DNA of 64,000 bases from Magnetococcales bacterium (lineage in GTDB: Bacteria; Pseudomonadota; Magnetococcia; Magnetococcales; JADFXB01): contig JADFXB010000004.1 of assembly GCA_015233935.1 (NCBI GenBank), forward strand, positions 1 through 64,000. The letters run 5' to 3'. Under the pieces are notes generated by a model. It had not been told where the DNA came from. It did not search any database and worked only from the letters and a program-made list of their open reading frames with translations. Position numbers and translations under genes: made by a program. This document shows, one piece after another, positions 18,877 through 31,200 of the stretch (positions are counted from its first letter, which is position 1; each line of letters opens with the position of its first letter).

Positions 18877-20621
18877 TCAAAATCCAGTAACTTGGGCGGT
18901 ATGGAGGAGGGTCTGCCCAATGCCGATTGCCGGGCGTGCTGGCTGGGAAGTTCCCGGTTAAGGGTGGCATGGGGCTTGGGAAGACTGGAGGGTTTGGACT
19001 CCATCTCTTCCCTGGTTTCAAAGATAAAGCCATGAATGGCCCGGTTAAGATCATTGGCCTGGTCAGCCAAAATACGACTGGCCGCTGCCGTCTCTTCCAC
19101 CAGTGAAGCATTTTGCTGGGTGATTTTTTCCATATCAATGATGGAAATATTGATCTGCTGCACACCAAGGGCTTGTTCGTTGGAGGCCACATGAATTTGT
19201 TCCACCACATCGCTCAAGGTGGAGGTGGTGTTGGTGATACGCTCCAGTTGATCGGAAACCACTGTCAGGAGGGACTGTAAATTTTGTTCCGACTCCCGTT
19301 GCAAATTGTCCAACAGGGTCCGCACCTGAATTTGCATCTCCTCCACCGCCTGGCTGGATGCCCCCACCAGTCGGGTGCCGTGTTCCACCTGCAACAGACT
19401 GTTTTCAATCAATTGACCAATGGCCTTGGCCGCCTTGGTGGAACGCTGGGCCAATTTTTTCACCTCAGTGGCCACCACCGCAAAACCACGTCCATATTCC
19501 CCGGCACGTGCTGCCTCCACCGAAGCGTTCAAGGCCAACAGGTTGGTCTGGAAGGAGAGATCGTTGATCACCGTGATGATTCCCGCAATCTTGCGACTGC
19601 TGGCGGTGATATCCTCCATGGCTGCCACCACCTGCAAGTTAAGGTTGCGTACCTGTTCCAGATGGGGACGATTGTTCTCCTGTACCTTGAAAATCAATTC
19701 ACGATTGCTGGATTGACTGTGCTCTACCGCCTGCCGCAATTGTTGCCCACCCAACTGAGCAATCTGCCGGGTTTGCTGGCCAATCTGGTTGGCCTCCGTG
19801 GCATTGCTGGCGTTACGCTGCACACTGGCCGTCATCTCCTCCATGGCGGCTGCCGATTCTTCCAGGGATGCGGCCTGGGCCTCCGTGCGAGAGGCCAAAT
19901 CCTGATTGCTGGCAGCAATTTGCTGAGACGCTGCACTGATTTCCAGCGAACCATTTTGAATATGCAACATCATTTCTTGCAACTGCTGCATGGTCCGATT
20001 CATCACCTGGGCCATCTGACCAATTTCATCCTCGCTCTCCATGGCAATACGCCGGTTGAGGTGACCTTGACCAAAATCCTGGATGGTGTGGGAAAGTAGC
20101 TGTATCGGTTCGATCAACCGACGGCGGAAAAAATAGCGAATACTCACCGATTGCAATACAATGATGATCAAAATACAGGCTGCCAGAATCAAAAGACTCT
20201 GATAAAAATGACCGTACAAAGGATCCAGTTTGACCCCCAGATGTAACCTGGCAATCACTTGCTCCCCATCATTCTGAATCTCCCGAGTGAACGTTTTGAC
20301 ATGTTCGTTGACCACAGGCGCGGTCCCGGAAATCAGACGGTTTTTGTTGTCGTAGAGGGCCGCAAAGCCGATGCCTGTATCCTTGGCAGCCTCTTCCATC
20401 AGCAGGTTTAAGGAATTGAAATCCCGGCTTTCGATATAATTGAGGCTGATCTTGCCAAGCAGATCGGCCATGGTATTGCCTTTGGCATCCAGCAACTCCA
20501 TCATGGAGGTGTGATTTCCCCAGGTGATCACCCCACCCAATAATCCCATGAGCAGAACGGTCAGGAGGGTGGCCGGTATTAAAAACTTGCTGTTGAGGGT
20601 GGTCATCTTCAACCGAAGCAT
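18873..20621 (-). CDS. Methyl-accepting chemotaxis protein
   Basis: N-terminal TM, periplasmic region, HAMP, signalling hairpin [38 protein letters not shown]. Confidence 0.95.
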   Translation of the reverse strand: MLRLKMTTLNSKFLIPATLLTVLLMGLLGGVITWGNHTSMMELLDAKGNTMADLLGKISLNYIESRDFNSLNLLMEEAAKDTGIGFAALYDNKNRLISGTAPVVNEHVKTFTREIQNDGEQVIARLHLGVKLDPLYGHFYQSLLILAACILIIIVLQSVSIRYFFRRRLIEPIQLLSHTIQDFGQGHLNRRIAMESEDEIGQMAQVMNRTMQQLQEMMLHIQNGSLEISAASQQIAASNQDLASRTEAQAASLEESAAAMEEMTASVQRNASNATEANQIGQQTRQIAQLGGQQLRQAVEHSQSSNRELIFKVQENNRPHLEQVRNLNLQVVAAMEDITASSRKIAGIITVINDLSFQTNLLALNASVEAARAGEYGRGFAVVATEVKKLAQRSTKAAKAIGQLIENSLLQVEHGTRLVGASSQAVEEMQIQVRTLLDNLQRESEQNLQSLLTVVSDQLERITNTTSTLSDVVEQIHVASNEQALGVQQINISIIDMEKITQQNASLVEETAAASRILADQANDLNRAIHGFIFETREEMESKPSSLPKPHATLNRELPSQHARQSALGRPSSIPPKLLDFE

Positions 20622-20635
20622 GGCTTGATCCTTCT

Positions 20636-21523
20636 TTAATCCTTGTCGAAAATGCCTTTACCGGATTTGATCACCTGTTTCATGTGCTGCCGGTAGGGTT
20701 GCCATAAATGTTGTCCCTCATCCAGGTTGACGGTCCCTGTCTTGGAGATGATCTCCTGCCCCTTGGCGGACTTAACAAAGGCCAAAAACTGTTTGACCTC
20801 CGGCGAGGGGGTGTTGCTGGTGACCAGATACATGGGACGAAACAGTTTGTAGCTGCCCCGAATAATATTTTCCTGGCTGGGAGGGATGCCATCCAGGTTT
20901 AATATTTTCAATCCATTGCGTCGGGAGGAGGAGACCCCGGAAATGCCAAAGGCATAGGGGGTTTCCTTGACCGAAAACTCCAACGGTCCGCTTTCATCCA
21001 ATATTTTTTGACTGACAAACTCCACGTTGAGATCCCCAAACAACAGTTCTCTCGCCATCATTTCCACGCCGGACAGTTTGCCGTTTCTGAGCATGAGGAC
21101 AATGGGTTGATCCTCCCCTCCCAGTTCGCGCCAGTTGGTAATTTTGCCGGTCAAAACCTGGCGCAACTGTTCATGGGTGATGTTGTCCACCGTGACATCC
21201 GGGTGGGTGATGGCCACCAGTGCATCCCAGGCCACCGGGTGGAGTTTCACCCCTTTTTCCGCATCGTCCAGAATGAGATGGCGACATGTTCCGCCCAAGG
21301 TGACATTGCCGTTGGCCACCTCACGGATACCCTTGGTGGCCCCACCGCCGGATAGATAAATATCCTGCCCGGTCTCCTGTTTAAAAGCCTTGGCCAATTC
21401 CAGCATGAAGGCACTTTTGGTGATGCCGCAGCCTGCCCAGGTCATAGGGGATTTGGCCATCAGCAAAGGGGGGAACAAGAACGAAACAAGCAGCAGCGCG
21501 AGCCATCGAACAGCAAACTTCAT
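20636..21523 (-). CDS. PstS-like phosphate-type periplasmic substrate-binding protein
   Basis: Signal peptide; [59 protein letters not shown]. Confidence 0.85.
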   Translation of the reverse strand: MKFAVRWLALLLVSFLFPPLLMAKSPMTWAGCGITKSAFMLELAKAFKQETGQDIYLSGGGATKGIREVANGNVTLGGTCRHLILDDAEKGVKLHPVAWDALVAITHPDVTVDNITHEQLRQVLTGKITNWRELGGEDQPIVLMLRNGKLSGVEMMARELLFGDLNVEFVSQKILDESGPLEFSVKETPYAFGISGVSSSRRNGLKILNLDGIPPSQENIIRGSYKLFRPMYLVTSNTPSPEVKQFLAFVKSAKGQEIISKTGTVNLDEGQHLWQPYRQHMKQVIKSGKGIFDKD

Positions 21524-22098
21524 GGGGTTTCCTCCTCAGCCAGCGGGCTGGACATGAGTAACACCTCTTTGGCCAACAGGCGTTCCGGGTTGAGTAGAAT
21601 GACCATATTGCCTCGTACCTTGACCACACCCGCAATAAAGCTGATGTCCAGGGGAGAGAGGTGGTCTGGCGGTGGTTGGACAGTTTCATGGGGAACAGCC
21701 AACACATCGGCCACCGCATCGACGATCAAGCCGGACAGGCGACCTTCCACTTGCACCACCATGATCACCGTATATCGATGATAGGTAGCCTCCCCCACGC
21801 CAAAGCGGAGTCGTAAATCCATCACCGGAATGACCAGACCCCGCAGATTGACCATTCCTTTAATAAAATGGGGCATGTTGGGAATAATGGTGCAGGGGGC
21901 GTAGTTAATGAGTTCTTTAACTTTAAGGATGTCAATACCGTAAAGTTCTGTGCCGAGATAAAAAGTAATTATTTGCAGGACATGGGGCGTCAAGGCAACG
22001 GCCAGGGCATCCTCATCCTCTTCCATCTCCTCCAACTGGATAAATTCTTCCCATTTTTCCAGGGAGATTCCCTCAAAGATGGCAGGCGTATCACCCAT
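21520..22098 (-). CDS. cheW: CheW-type coupling protein
   Basis: LQIITFYLGTELYGIDILKVKELI...MPHFIKGMVNLRGLVIPVMDLRLRFG. Confidence 0.95.
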   Translation of the reverse strand: MGDTPAIFEGISLEKWEEFIQLEEMEEDEDALAVALTPHVLQIITFYLGTELYGIDILKVKELINYAPCTIIPNMPHFIKGMVNLRGLVIPVMDLRLRFGVGEATYHRYTVIMVVQVEGRLSGLIVDAVADVLAVPHETVQPPPDHLSPLDISFIAGVVKVRGNMVILLNPERLLAKEVLLMSSPLAEEETP

Positions 22099-22250
22099 TT
22101 TAGCTTTCCCTTAAATTAGGAACTATTCTAAAAGGAGAATAACATTTTTTTCAGTTGTTTCAAGGTCAATAGTAGGTTTGCTTTTCAATTAGGAGAAGAA
22201 ATCTAGTGTATAGTGTGGTTAACTAGATGGCATTTTTGTGTATGTTAATG

Positions 22251-25200
22251 CTAACTAGCTGATAGGAATGTTACATTCCAAGGGGTGTAGTCACTCCTGC
22301 TTGTTGACGCAAGAGATGAAAAAGAATCCGCTGAAATGCTCAGAGGGGAGGTAGAACGAACGATGACGGGCAATAGCCCGGTTTGGGTATGGGATTCGTA
22401 GGGGGCAGGGGCATAAAGATAGTGACGATCTTGGGGTGGAGTTTGGCCAATGGAAAAGTAATCATCTTGGGAAACCATGCGGCCAGACGGATTGTTGTTT
22501 GTGGGGGAAAGGGAGAGTTGATAGTTGGTATTGCTAGAACTAAACCTGCCATCGACACAAACATAGTAGGTTCCTGCAGAAAGATAAGTAGAGCAGTTTT
22601 CGTTTGCATTTCCAGTGTTGGTAGAACTGGCGATAATATTATCATCCATATTGTCAAGATACTGGACTGCTGTAGGTAAAGGATCACCTGAGCCGGAAAA
22701 GGGAATGTTGCGTCCGATCATCAAATCAGCGTTTGAAGTCAAGCCGCCCAGGCTGGCAGTCAGGTAAGTTGGTGTAGAAACGGTGAAATAGTAAACATCA
22801 AACAGATCGGAGGAGTAGCCCACGCTGCCATTTCTGGTTTGGTTGCTGGTCAGATTGCCAAGATTTTGTGCACCGCTGCCGGAGAGGGTGCGGGAGACCG
22901 GCGGGGATGCCGGGGTGTTGGAGGTTAAGGAAAGTTGATAGTTGGTGGAACCGGTTTTTTGCATGACTGCCAGATAGTAAGTACCCGCTGACAAGGAAGC
23001 ACTAACAGATTCCGACTGGCTCCCCGATTTCAGAGAACCGCCGATAATGCCGGATGAAACATTATCGAACCAATTGAGGTAGGCCAGCAGAGGGGTGGGG
23101 GTTCCAATCCAGTTGATGGGTGAAAAAAGGACAAGGTCAGCGTCCGCTGACATACCCGACAAGGAGATATTGACCTGTCTGTTGGAGGTGAGGGTAAAGA
23201 CATAGGTATCCCATGGGTCATCGTTGCCCACGGACTCGGAACGGCTGAGGTTGCCATTGGACAGATTTCCCAAATATTGGGAAAAGGACAAGGGTTGGGA
23301 GGAGGCCGTGGGGGTTGCACCAAGTAAAAGGGAATAGTCGGTATTGCCACTGGTTGATTTAACCCGGACATAATAGGTTCCGGCACTCACGGCGCGTGAG
23401 ATGGCATCTGTGCTGCTTCCTGTCAAAATGGATTGGGCCACCTGTTGACCTGTAGAGCTTAGCAGGGCCAAGTCCGCATTCCCGGTCAGGTTGCCCAGGG
23501 AGAGGTTAAGAGTAGCCGCAGAATCCAGGGTAAAACGATAAAAATCGTGACCATCCAGACTGCCCACCCAGTCGGTGACTGTTTGTGTGCTGGAGAGGGA
23601 ACCCAAATTGGTGGCGGTGGTGGTGGCGTTGCCGCCTTGATCTGGGGACAGCAGGGAAGCTGTCATGGTCAGGGAGTAGTTGCTGTTGCCCCCTTTGCTT
23701 TGTACCTTGGCATAATAGGTTCCGGCACTGATGGTTTGGGTAAGGGACTCGGGGCTGGTTCCCGTCAAAATGGATTGAGTGATCAGTTGCCCGGTGTTGC
23801 CCAATAAGGACAGGTCTACATTGCTGGTCAGGTTGGTAAGGGAGAGATCCACTGTTCCGGCAGCAGACAGGATAAAGCGGTAGTAGTCCAGGCTATCCAG
23901 GCTTCCAACCCATTCGGTGAGGGTTTGCAAGGTAGAAAGGGTGCCTTGATTGGTAGCCAGGAGGGTTGAGTTGCCCCCCTGGTCTGGCCCAAGCAGGGAT
24001 GCCTGCATGGAGAGGTTGTAATGGGTTCCGTTTGCAGAGCTATGAACTTTGGCAAAATAGGTTCCGCCAGACAATAACAGGCTCAAAGATTCGGAGTTGC
24101 TTCCTGTCTGGTTGGATTGGCTGATGAGTTGTCCTTTGTTGTTCAACAAAGCAAGATCAGCGTTAGCGGTGAGATTGCTTAATTGCAAATCCAAGGTTCC
24201 AGCTCTGTCCATAAGCAGGCGATAGTGATCCTGACCATCCAGGCTGCCTACCCAATCAGAGATGGTTTGCAGGTTGGTGAGGGAGCCCAGGTTGGTGCCG
24301 GTGGTGGTGGCGTTGCCGCCTTGATCGGCAGCCAGTGGGGTTCCTCCCATGGTCAGGTTATAACTACTGTTGCCCCCCTTGATGTGCACTTTGGCAAAGT
24401 AGGTTCCGGCGGTGGTGGTAAGGGTGAGGGATTCATTGCTGCTGCCAGGTTGACTGGATTGGCTTAAAGTTTGACCGGTGCTTCCCAACAGGAAAAGATC
24501 GGCATCATTGGCCATCCCCAACAGGGAGAGTTGGATGGTTCCAGTCTTGCTGAAGACAAAACGGTAGAAATCCAGGCTATCCAGGGAACCGACCCAATCG
24601 GTGACCGTGGTGGTTGCTCCAAGAGTTCCCTGGTTGGACGCTTGGCTGTGGGTGTTTCCGCCCAGGTCTGGGCCAAGGGATGAACTGGCGATGGCAAGGG
24701 AGTAGAAGGTACTGCTGCCGGAAGATTGAACTTTGGCAAAGTAGGTTCCGGCACTGACAGCGGCATTAACCAAACGATCGGCGATACCGGTTTGTACGGC
24801 CTGGGCCACGGTTTGACCCTTGTGGTTCATCAGAGTCAATTGGCTGGCTGAGGAAAGACCGCTCAAGGAAAGATTGACCAGGCCTGTTTGCTCCAGGACG
24901 AAGCGGTAGTGATCCATGGTATCCAGTATGCCAACCCAGTCATTCATGGTCTGGGTGGTGGCGATGCTACCCAGTTGGCTGGCTGTTGTGGTGGCGTTGC
25001 CTCCCATATCTGGGCCAATGGGAGAGGTTACCGCCGACAGGAGATAGTTGGTGGTACCGGCGTTTCTTTGCACTTTCACATAATAGGTTCCAGAAGAGAG
25101 CAGACTGCCAACGGCCTCGTTGCTGGTACCGGATTGGGTGGACTGGCCCAATATTTGATTGTTGCTTCCTGTCAGATAGAGATCGGCGTTGGCCGTCAGA

Positions 25201-28200
25201 CCGGAGAGGGAGAGGGAGACCATGCCGGCTTCCGACTGAACGAAGCGGAACCAGTCCATGGAGTCGGTACTGCCAAGCCAGCCGGTGGCGGTTTGGGGGG
25301 TGGCGAGCAGTTGACCGAGGGTTCTGGCCAGGGTGATGGAATCATCCTGATTTTCCAGAGGAACGTTGGCGTGGTTGCTGTAACCGGTAACGGTCACATC
25401 GTTGTCCACCAACAGTTTTTCCCCTCCCTTCAGGTAGAGGGTGTAACCCTGACCATCCAGATAGGAAACCGTGGATTTGGTCCAACCGCTGCCCATTTGC
25501 AGCCTGTCGTTGCCATCCCCTTTGACCAGCAGGCGGGAACCAGGATCGGTGATCTGGCTGAGGGTGGAAGCGTTGACAATCAGGGTGTTACTGCCCGATC
25601 CGGCCACCATATCGATGGCATCGATCCCTTCCAGCCGGTTGGTGATGCCCAACGTGGTCAAATCCAGAGTCCAGCTTCCATCCATGCGGAGGGTATCGTT
25701 GCCACCACCACCATCGATTTGCCAGAAGGAGGCGTCGGAGATGGCCAGCAGATCATCACCCGCGCCACCGATCAACACATCTTGTCCGCCCAGCCCTGTC
25801 AGGGTATCCGCCCCCAGTCCGCCGTGCAGGGTATCGCTCCCGCCAGAGCCGGTTATTGTCTGCGACGTGGTGGGCAGATCAAGAAGGTTACCCCCAAGGA
25901 AGAGATAACTGTATCCCTTGGTATTGATGGGACCAGATCCCCCCAGGAGCAGGTCATCGAAACCGTCGTCATTGATATCCCCTGCTGAACTGACGGAAAA
26001 TCCGGATCGTTCTCTTTCAAACTGACCATCCAAGCGGAAACCGTTGGCACCGTTCAGGGAGGCCAATTGCAGGACAGAAGAGAACCCCCCAGACTTGCCA
26101 TAGACAAGGTAGGTGCTCCCCAAGCTCTCCAGAGAATGATCATTGATGACTAAATAATTTTCACAGGCAGAAATGAGCAGGTCATCGTAGCCATCCCCAT
26201 TGACATCCCCGGCAGAACTGACGGAACGTTTAAGATCGGGACCATTGACAGATGTTGCCAGTCGAAAGCCGTCGTTGCCATTCAAGGTGGACAATTGCAG
26301 GAGGGAGGCAAAGCCGGAGGTACGCCCGAACACCACATAACTGGCACCGGCACCATTTGGATCCCAGGTTCCCACCATCAGATCATCCATGCCATCGCCG
26401 TTGATATCTCCTGCTGTGCCCACATCCATGACCAGGGTGCCATCCAACAGGCAGAAGCCGTTGGAGCCATTCAGGGTGGAGAGGTCCAGGCTGGGAGAGA
26501 AGCCGGAGGCTTGGCCGAACACCACATGGGCGGCCTTATAGGAGGCCACGATGACATCATCGAAGCCATCATGGTTGACATCCCCTGCCGCTTCCACCTC
26601 ATAGCCGCAACCGCTGTTGAGAAGGGTGCCATCCAGGCGGAAACCGTTGCTGCCATTGAGAGAGGTGAGGGAGAGGGAGGCGGGAAGGCCGGCAGTTTTG
26701 CCAAAGACCACATAGGCAGCTCCCAAATTGTCTCCCCCCGCGTCGGACCCGATGGAACCGATGATCAGGTCATCGATCCCGTCGCCGTTCACATCCCCTG
26801 CCGATGCTACCGAATTTCCGGTCTGGTTTGCTCCCTGTTCGCCCCCCAGGCGCATGCCGCTGGTTCCAGAGAGACTGGCAAGGGACATGGTGGAGGAGAA
26901 GCCTTCGCTTCGCCCAAACAAAACATAGGCCAGACCATATTGGGTGGAACTGAATTTGCCATCGGGAGCACCCACAATCAGGTCATCGTAACCATCGCTG
27001 TTGATATCTCCCGCGCCGTGCACATCGGAGCCGGCCATTTCATTCTTGCTGGCACCTGTCAGGCGAAAACCGTTGCGACCGTTAAGGGAAGAAATATCCA
27101 GACTGGAAGAAAAACCTGTCGCCTGGCCAAAAACCACATAACTGGCCCCGGAATATTGACCGGCAGGGCTGGCCTGATGTGCCCCGATGATGATGTCCTC
27201 GAAGCCGTCACCATTGATATCCCCGGCACAACTGACAGAAAAACCGAATCCGTCGCCGTTGGCAGCTCCGTTGAGACGAAAACCGTTCTGACCGTCCAGG
27301 GTGGAAAGTTGGAAGGTGCTGGCGGTATTGAGGGCGGTGGCTGCATCCACGTTGGCTACCGCCAGGGTGACGGTGGCCGTATCGTTCAGAAGTCCGTCGG
27401 AAACCTGAACCTGGAGGGTATAGGCAGGGGTTGTTTCATAGTCGAGACGGGTGTTTGCTGCCAGGGTCAGGCGACCGTCGGCAGCCAGGTTGAACAGACC
27501 GTCGCCGCTTCCTCCTGGCAACAGGGTAAAGGTTTTGCTGGACAGGGCATCGGGATCGCTGGCCTGCACATAACCGATGGCCGAACCGGGGCGGGTTGTT
27601 TCCACCACCGTGATGGTTTGCTCTTCCAGCAGGGGGGATTCATTAATATTGGTTAGGTTGATGGTGATGACACCGCTGGTGGTGGCGGGACCGCTGTTCA
27701 CCTGAACATCCAGCCGGAAGGTATTATTGCCCTCGAAGTCCAGCAGGGCACCTTCAGCCACGGTTACGCGCCCGCTTGAGGCGTCCACCTTGAATACATT
27801 TTGCCCGGAGCCGCCTGTCACCGTGAATTCGTTGGAGCCTCGCGGATTGTAGACCGTGATGGTTCCCACTTCGCTGGTTGCCGGGGCGTTTTCCGTCAGG
27901 GAAAAGGTTTGGGCACCGACGGTGAGGACCACGGGTGGACCATTGACCACCACACGGCTATCCACCAGCAGGTCCACACCGCCCCGGTTGTAACGATGGT
28001 AGGATTGACCGGCCAGGGTGTTGGCATTGGATGTTTTGGTCCAGCCATCGCCCATTTGCAGGCGGTCGTTGCCATCTCCCAGGATGCGCAGGGAGGCCCC
28101 GGCATCGGTGATCTGACTGACCACGGCGGCATTGAGGATTACGGCGTTGGCATCTGTGCCGCTGCGCATATCCAGGGTATCGATACCATGCAGGCGACCG

Positions 28201-31200
28201 CTCACGCCAGGGGTGGTGAGGTCCAGCAGCCAGCCGCCCTCCATGCGCAGGGTATCGTTGCCACCACCACCGTTCACCAGGCCAAAGGTGTCGTCACGGA
28301 CAGCCAGGAGGTCATTGCCTGCCCCACCAATGAGCACGTCTTTGCCGCCACCACCCAGCAGAGTGTCTGCCGTCATGCCGCCTCGCAGCAGGTCCGCCCC
28401 GCTGGTGGTGACACGGGACTGAGGGGTGGTATTGGCACCACTGGGATCGCTGCCATGGATCACCCAGGTGGCACCGTTGTTGTAACCGGCTGTATTGGCT
28501 AGAAGATTACCCAATAGCAGATCGTCAAACCCATCGCCATTCATGTCTCCTGCAGGGCTGCCTGGGGGAACACTGTAGCCAAAACTTATGGAAAATCCCT
28601 GGACTCCACCAGTTACGTTGACGCTGGATTTGCTGATGAATGAGGGAAACGGGGAGGACATGCCAAAGATGACCGTATTGTTCAGCAGGATATCGGCAAA
28701 ACCATCCCTGTTTACATCTCCTGCTGATGAGACATTTTGGTCAGAACCAACGTTGTCCATGCGAAATCCATTACTGCCATCCAGACTGGAAGCAGCAACG
28801 GAAGCCGTGAAGGGGGTGGACCTGCCGAAGATGACAAAACTGTCTCCCAGGAGATCGGAAAAACCATCCCCATTGATATCACCCCCATATCCCACCTGGA
28901 TGGATTCATCGTATTCATTATCGACAATGATTCTGAAGCCGTTCTGACCATTGAGGGCTGTCAGATCCAGATTGGCGGCAAAACCGGAAGCTTTGCCAAA
29001 AATAACATAAGCATTCCCGGCACGATCACCGGCGATGATGTCGTCAAACCCATCGCCGTTGATATCCCCCGCCATGCTGACGGAAAAGCCCACCTTTTTG
29101 TTATCACCCACTCCATCAAGACGGAAACCGTTGGTGCCATTCAGAGTGGAGAGCATCAAGGTGGAGGAAAAACCAGACGCTTTTCCAAACACCACATAGG
29201 TTGCACCGGAACTGTAACCGTGGTGGTCGGCTTCTCTGGCTCCCAGAATCATATCGGCAAAGCCATCACTGTTGATATCGCCTGCTGAACTGACCGCAAA
29301 TCCAGTGCGGTCGTAGTCGTTGGCTCCCAATATAAGAAAACCATTGTTACCGTTGAGCGTGGACAAATCAACATGGGCCGGGAAGACACCAGATTTGCCA
29401 AAGAGGATATATCCGCCGCCTTGGTTTCTTCCACCAGGAGCATAGGGGGCACCCACAAACATGTCATCGAAACCATCCCCATTGACATCGCCGGCAGAAT
29501 GGACGGACATCCCAAGACTTTCATTGGTTACTTTACCATCCAGGCGAAAACCGTTGATGCCATTCAACTGGCTTAGGTTCCAGGTTGGGGAAAAGCCACT
29601 TTCGTTGCCAAAAACCAAATAGGCCGAACCGGCGTAAGACTTACTGTGGCTGGCACGTTCCGCGCCGATCAGGAAATCATCAAAACCATCTCCGTTGACA
29701 TCTCCGGCGGTATGAACCGAAATACCACTTTGGTCTCTTGGGCTTTCCCCGTCCAGCCGAAAGCCGTTACTGCCATTCAGGGAGGTGAGGTGGAAAATGG
29801 GGGTTTCGGGAATGTCGGTGACTTGAACGGTGACAAGGGCGGTACGGGTCAAGCTCCCATCGCTGGCAGTCACATGGAATTGGTAGGAGGATTTGGTTTC
29901 GTAGTCCAGTGGGGAACCGCCACTTTTGAAATCCACATATCCTTGAGAATGTACACTAAACGGTGTGGCAGTGGCATCTTCCGGCAGGATGGAAAAACGC
30001 AATTGTGAGCCTTCATCCGGGTCGGAAGCTACCAAAGGCGTGTAAGGATCATTATGCGCTTTGTTTTCAGCTATATAAATGGTTTGGTCAAGAAATACGG
30101 GTGCCTCGCTAACATCGGTGAGTGAGATGGTCATCACCCCATTTTGCGTTTGAGAACCGCTGTTGACCTGCACATTGAGTTGGTATTGTCTGGTTCCTTC
30201 AAAATTTAATTGTGCCCCATCGGCTACGGTCAATTTGCCATCGCTGGATTGAATCTTGAAGAGGGCGGCCCCGGTTCCGCCGGCGATGGTAAAGGAGGGT
30301 TGGGGTGCATTGTCGGGCAGGGTGAGGACTACTTGACCTACCAGGCTGGCGGCTGGGCTGTTTTCCGCCACGGCGAAAGATTGGTTGGCAAGGCTCAATT
30401 CGGTGATCGGGGTAAGGCCCACCGTCAGGGCGATGGTGGCATCCACCAGCACTTCCGTTCCACCTTGCTGATAGCGTTGGTAGTTGCGACCATCCAGGGC
30501 GAGAAGTGCTCCGCTACTGTGCCAGCCTTGGCCCAGGTAAACCTGGTCGTTGCCATCCCCCATGATGCGCAGGGAGGAGCCAGCATCGGTCATGGCATGG
30601 ATGGTTATGGCATCCAGGGTCAGGGTATGATTACCCTGTCCCACCATGAGATCCACCACATCAATTCCTTGCACCCGGCCATGCAGATATCTCAAATCCA
30701 GGCTTTGCTGACCAGCAAGGCGCAGGGTGTCCACCCCGCCACCGCCGTCCAGGGCGCGGAAAGTGGTATCGCTGGTTATGAGCAAATCCGCGCCTGCCCC
30801 GCCGAGCAAGAGGTCATTGCCGCCATTGCCCGCCAGGGTATCGTTTCCTGCTCCACCCCGCAGGGTATCTTCATTGACTGAACCGGAGAAATTTTGCGTG
30901 GGGAGGTTGGTGGTAACCACAGGGGTGAACGAGTCCCCAAAGACCACGTAGCCCTGGCCCACAAACAGGTCACCATATCCATCGCTGTCCACATCACCGG
31001 CGGAACTGACCACAACCCGGTCTGAGGAAGTTTTGTCCCCCAGGAGCCGAAAGCCGTTGCTGCCATCCAGGGTGGTCAGGTTGAGGGTGGAACCAAAGCC
31101 GCTGGGGCGACCGTAGAGCAGAAAGGCGTCGGTGGGATAGTAAACACCCGAGGTTCCGCTGATTAATAAATCGTCAAATCCATCCTTGTTGACATCACCG

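Noticed and set aside
22201-22228. ATCTAGT...ACTAGAT inverted repeat downstream of the giant gene
   Set aside because: Only 7-bp arms with a 14-nt loop and no T-tract on the minus strand; too weak to call a terminator.
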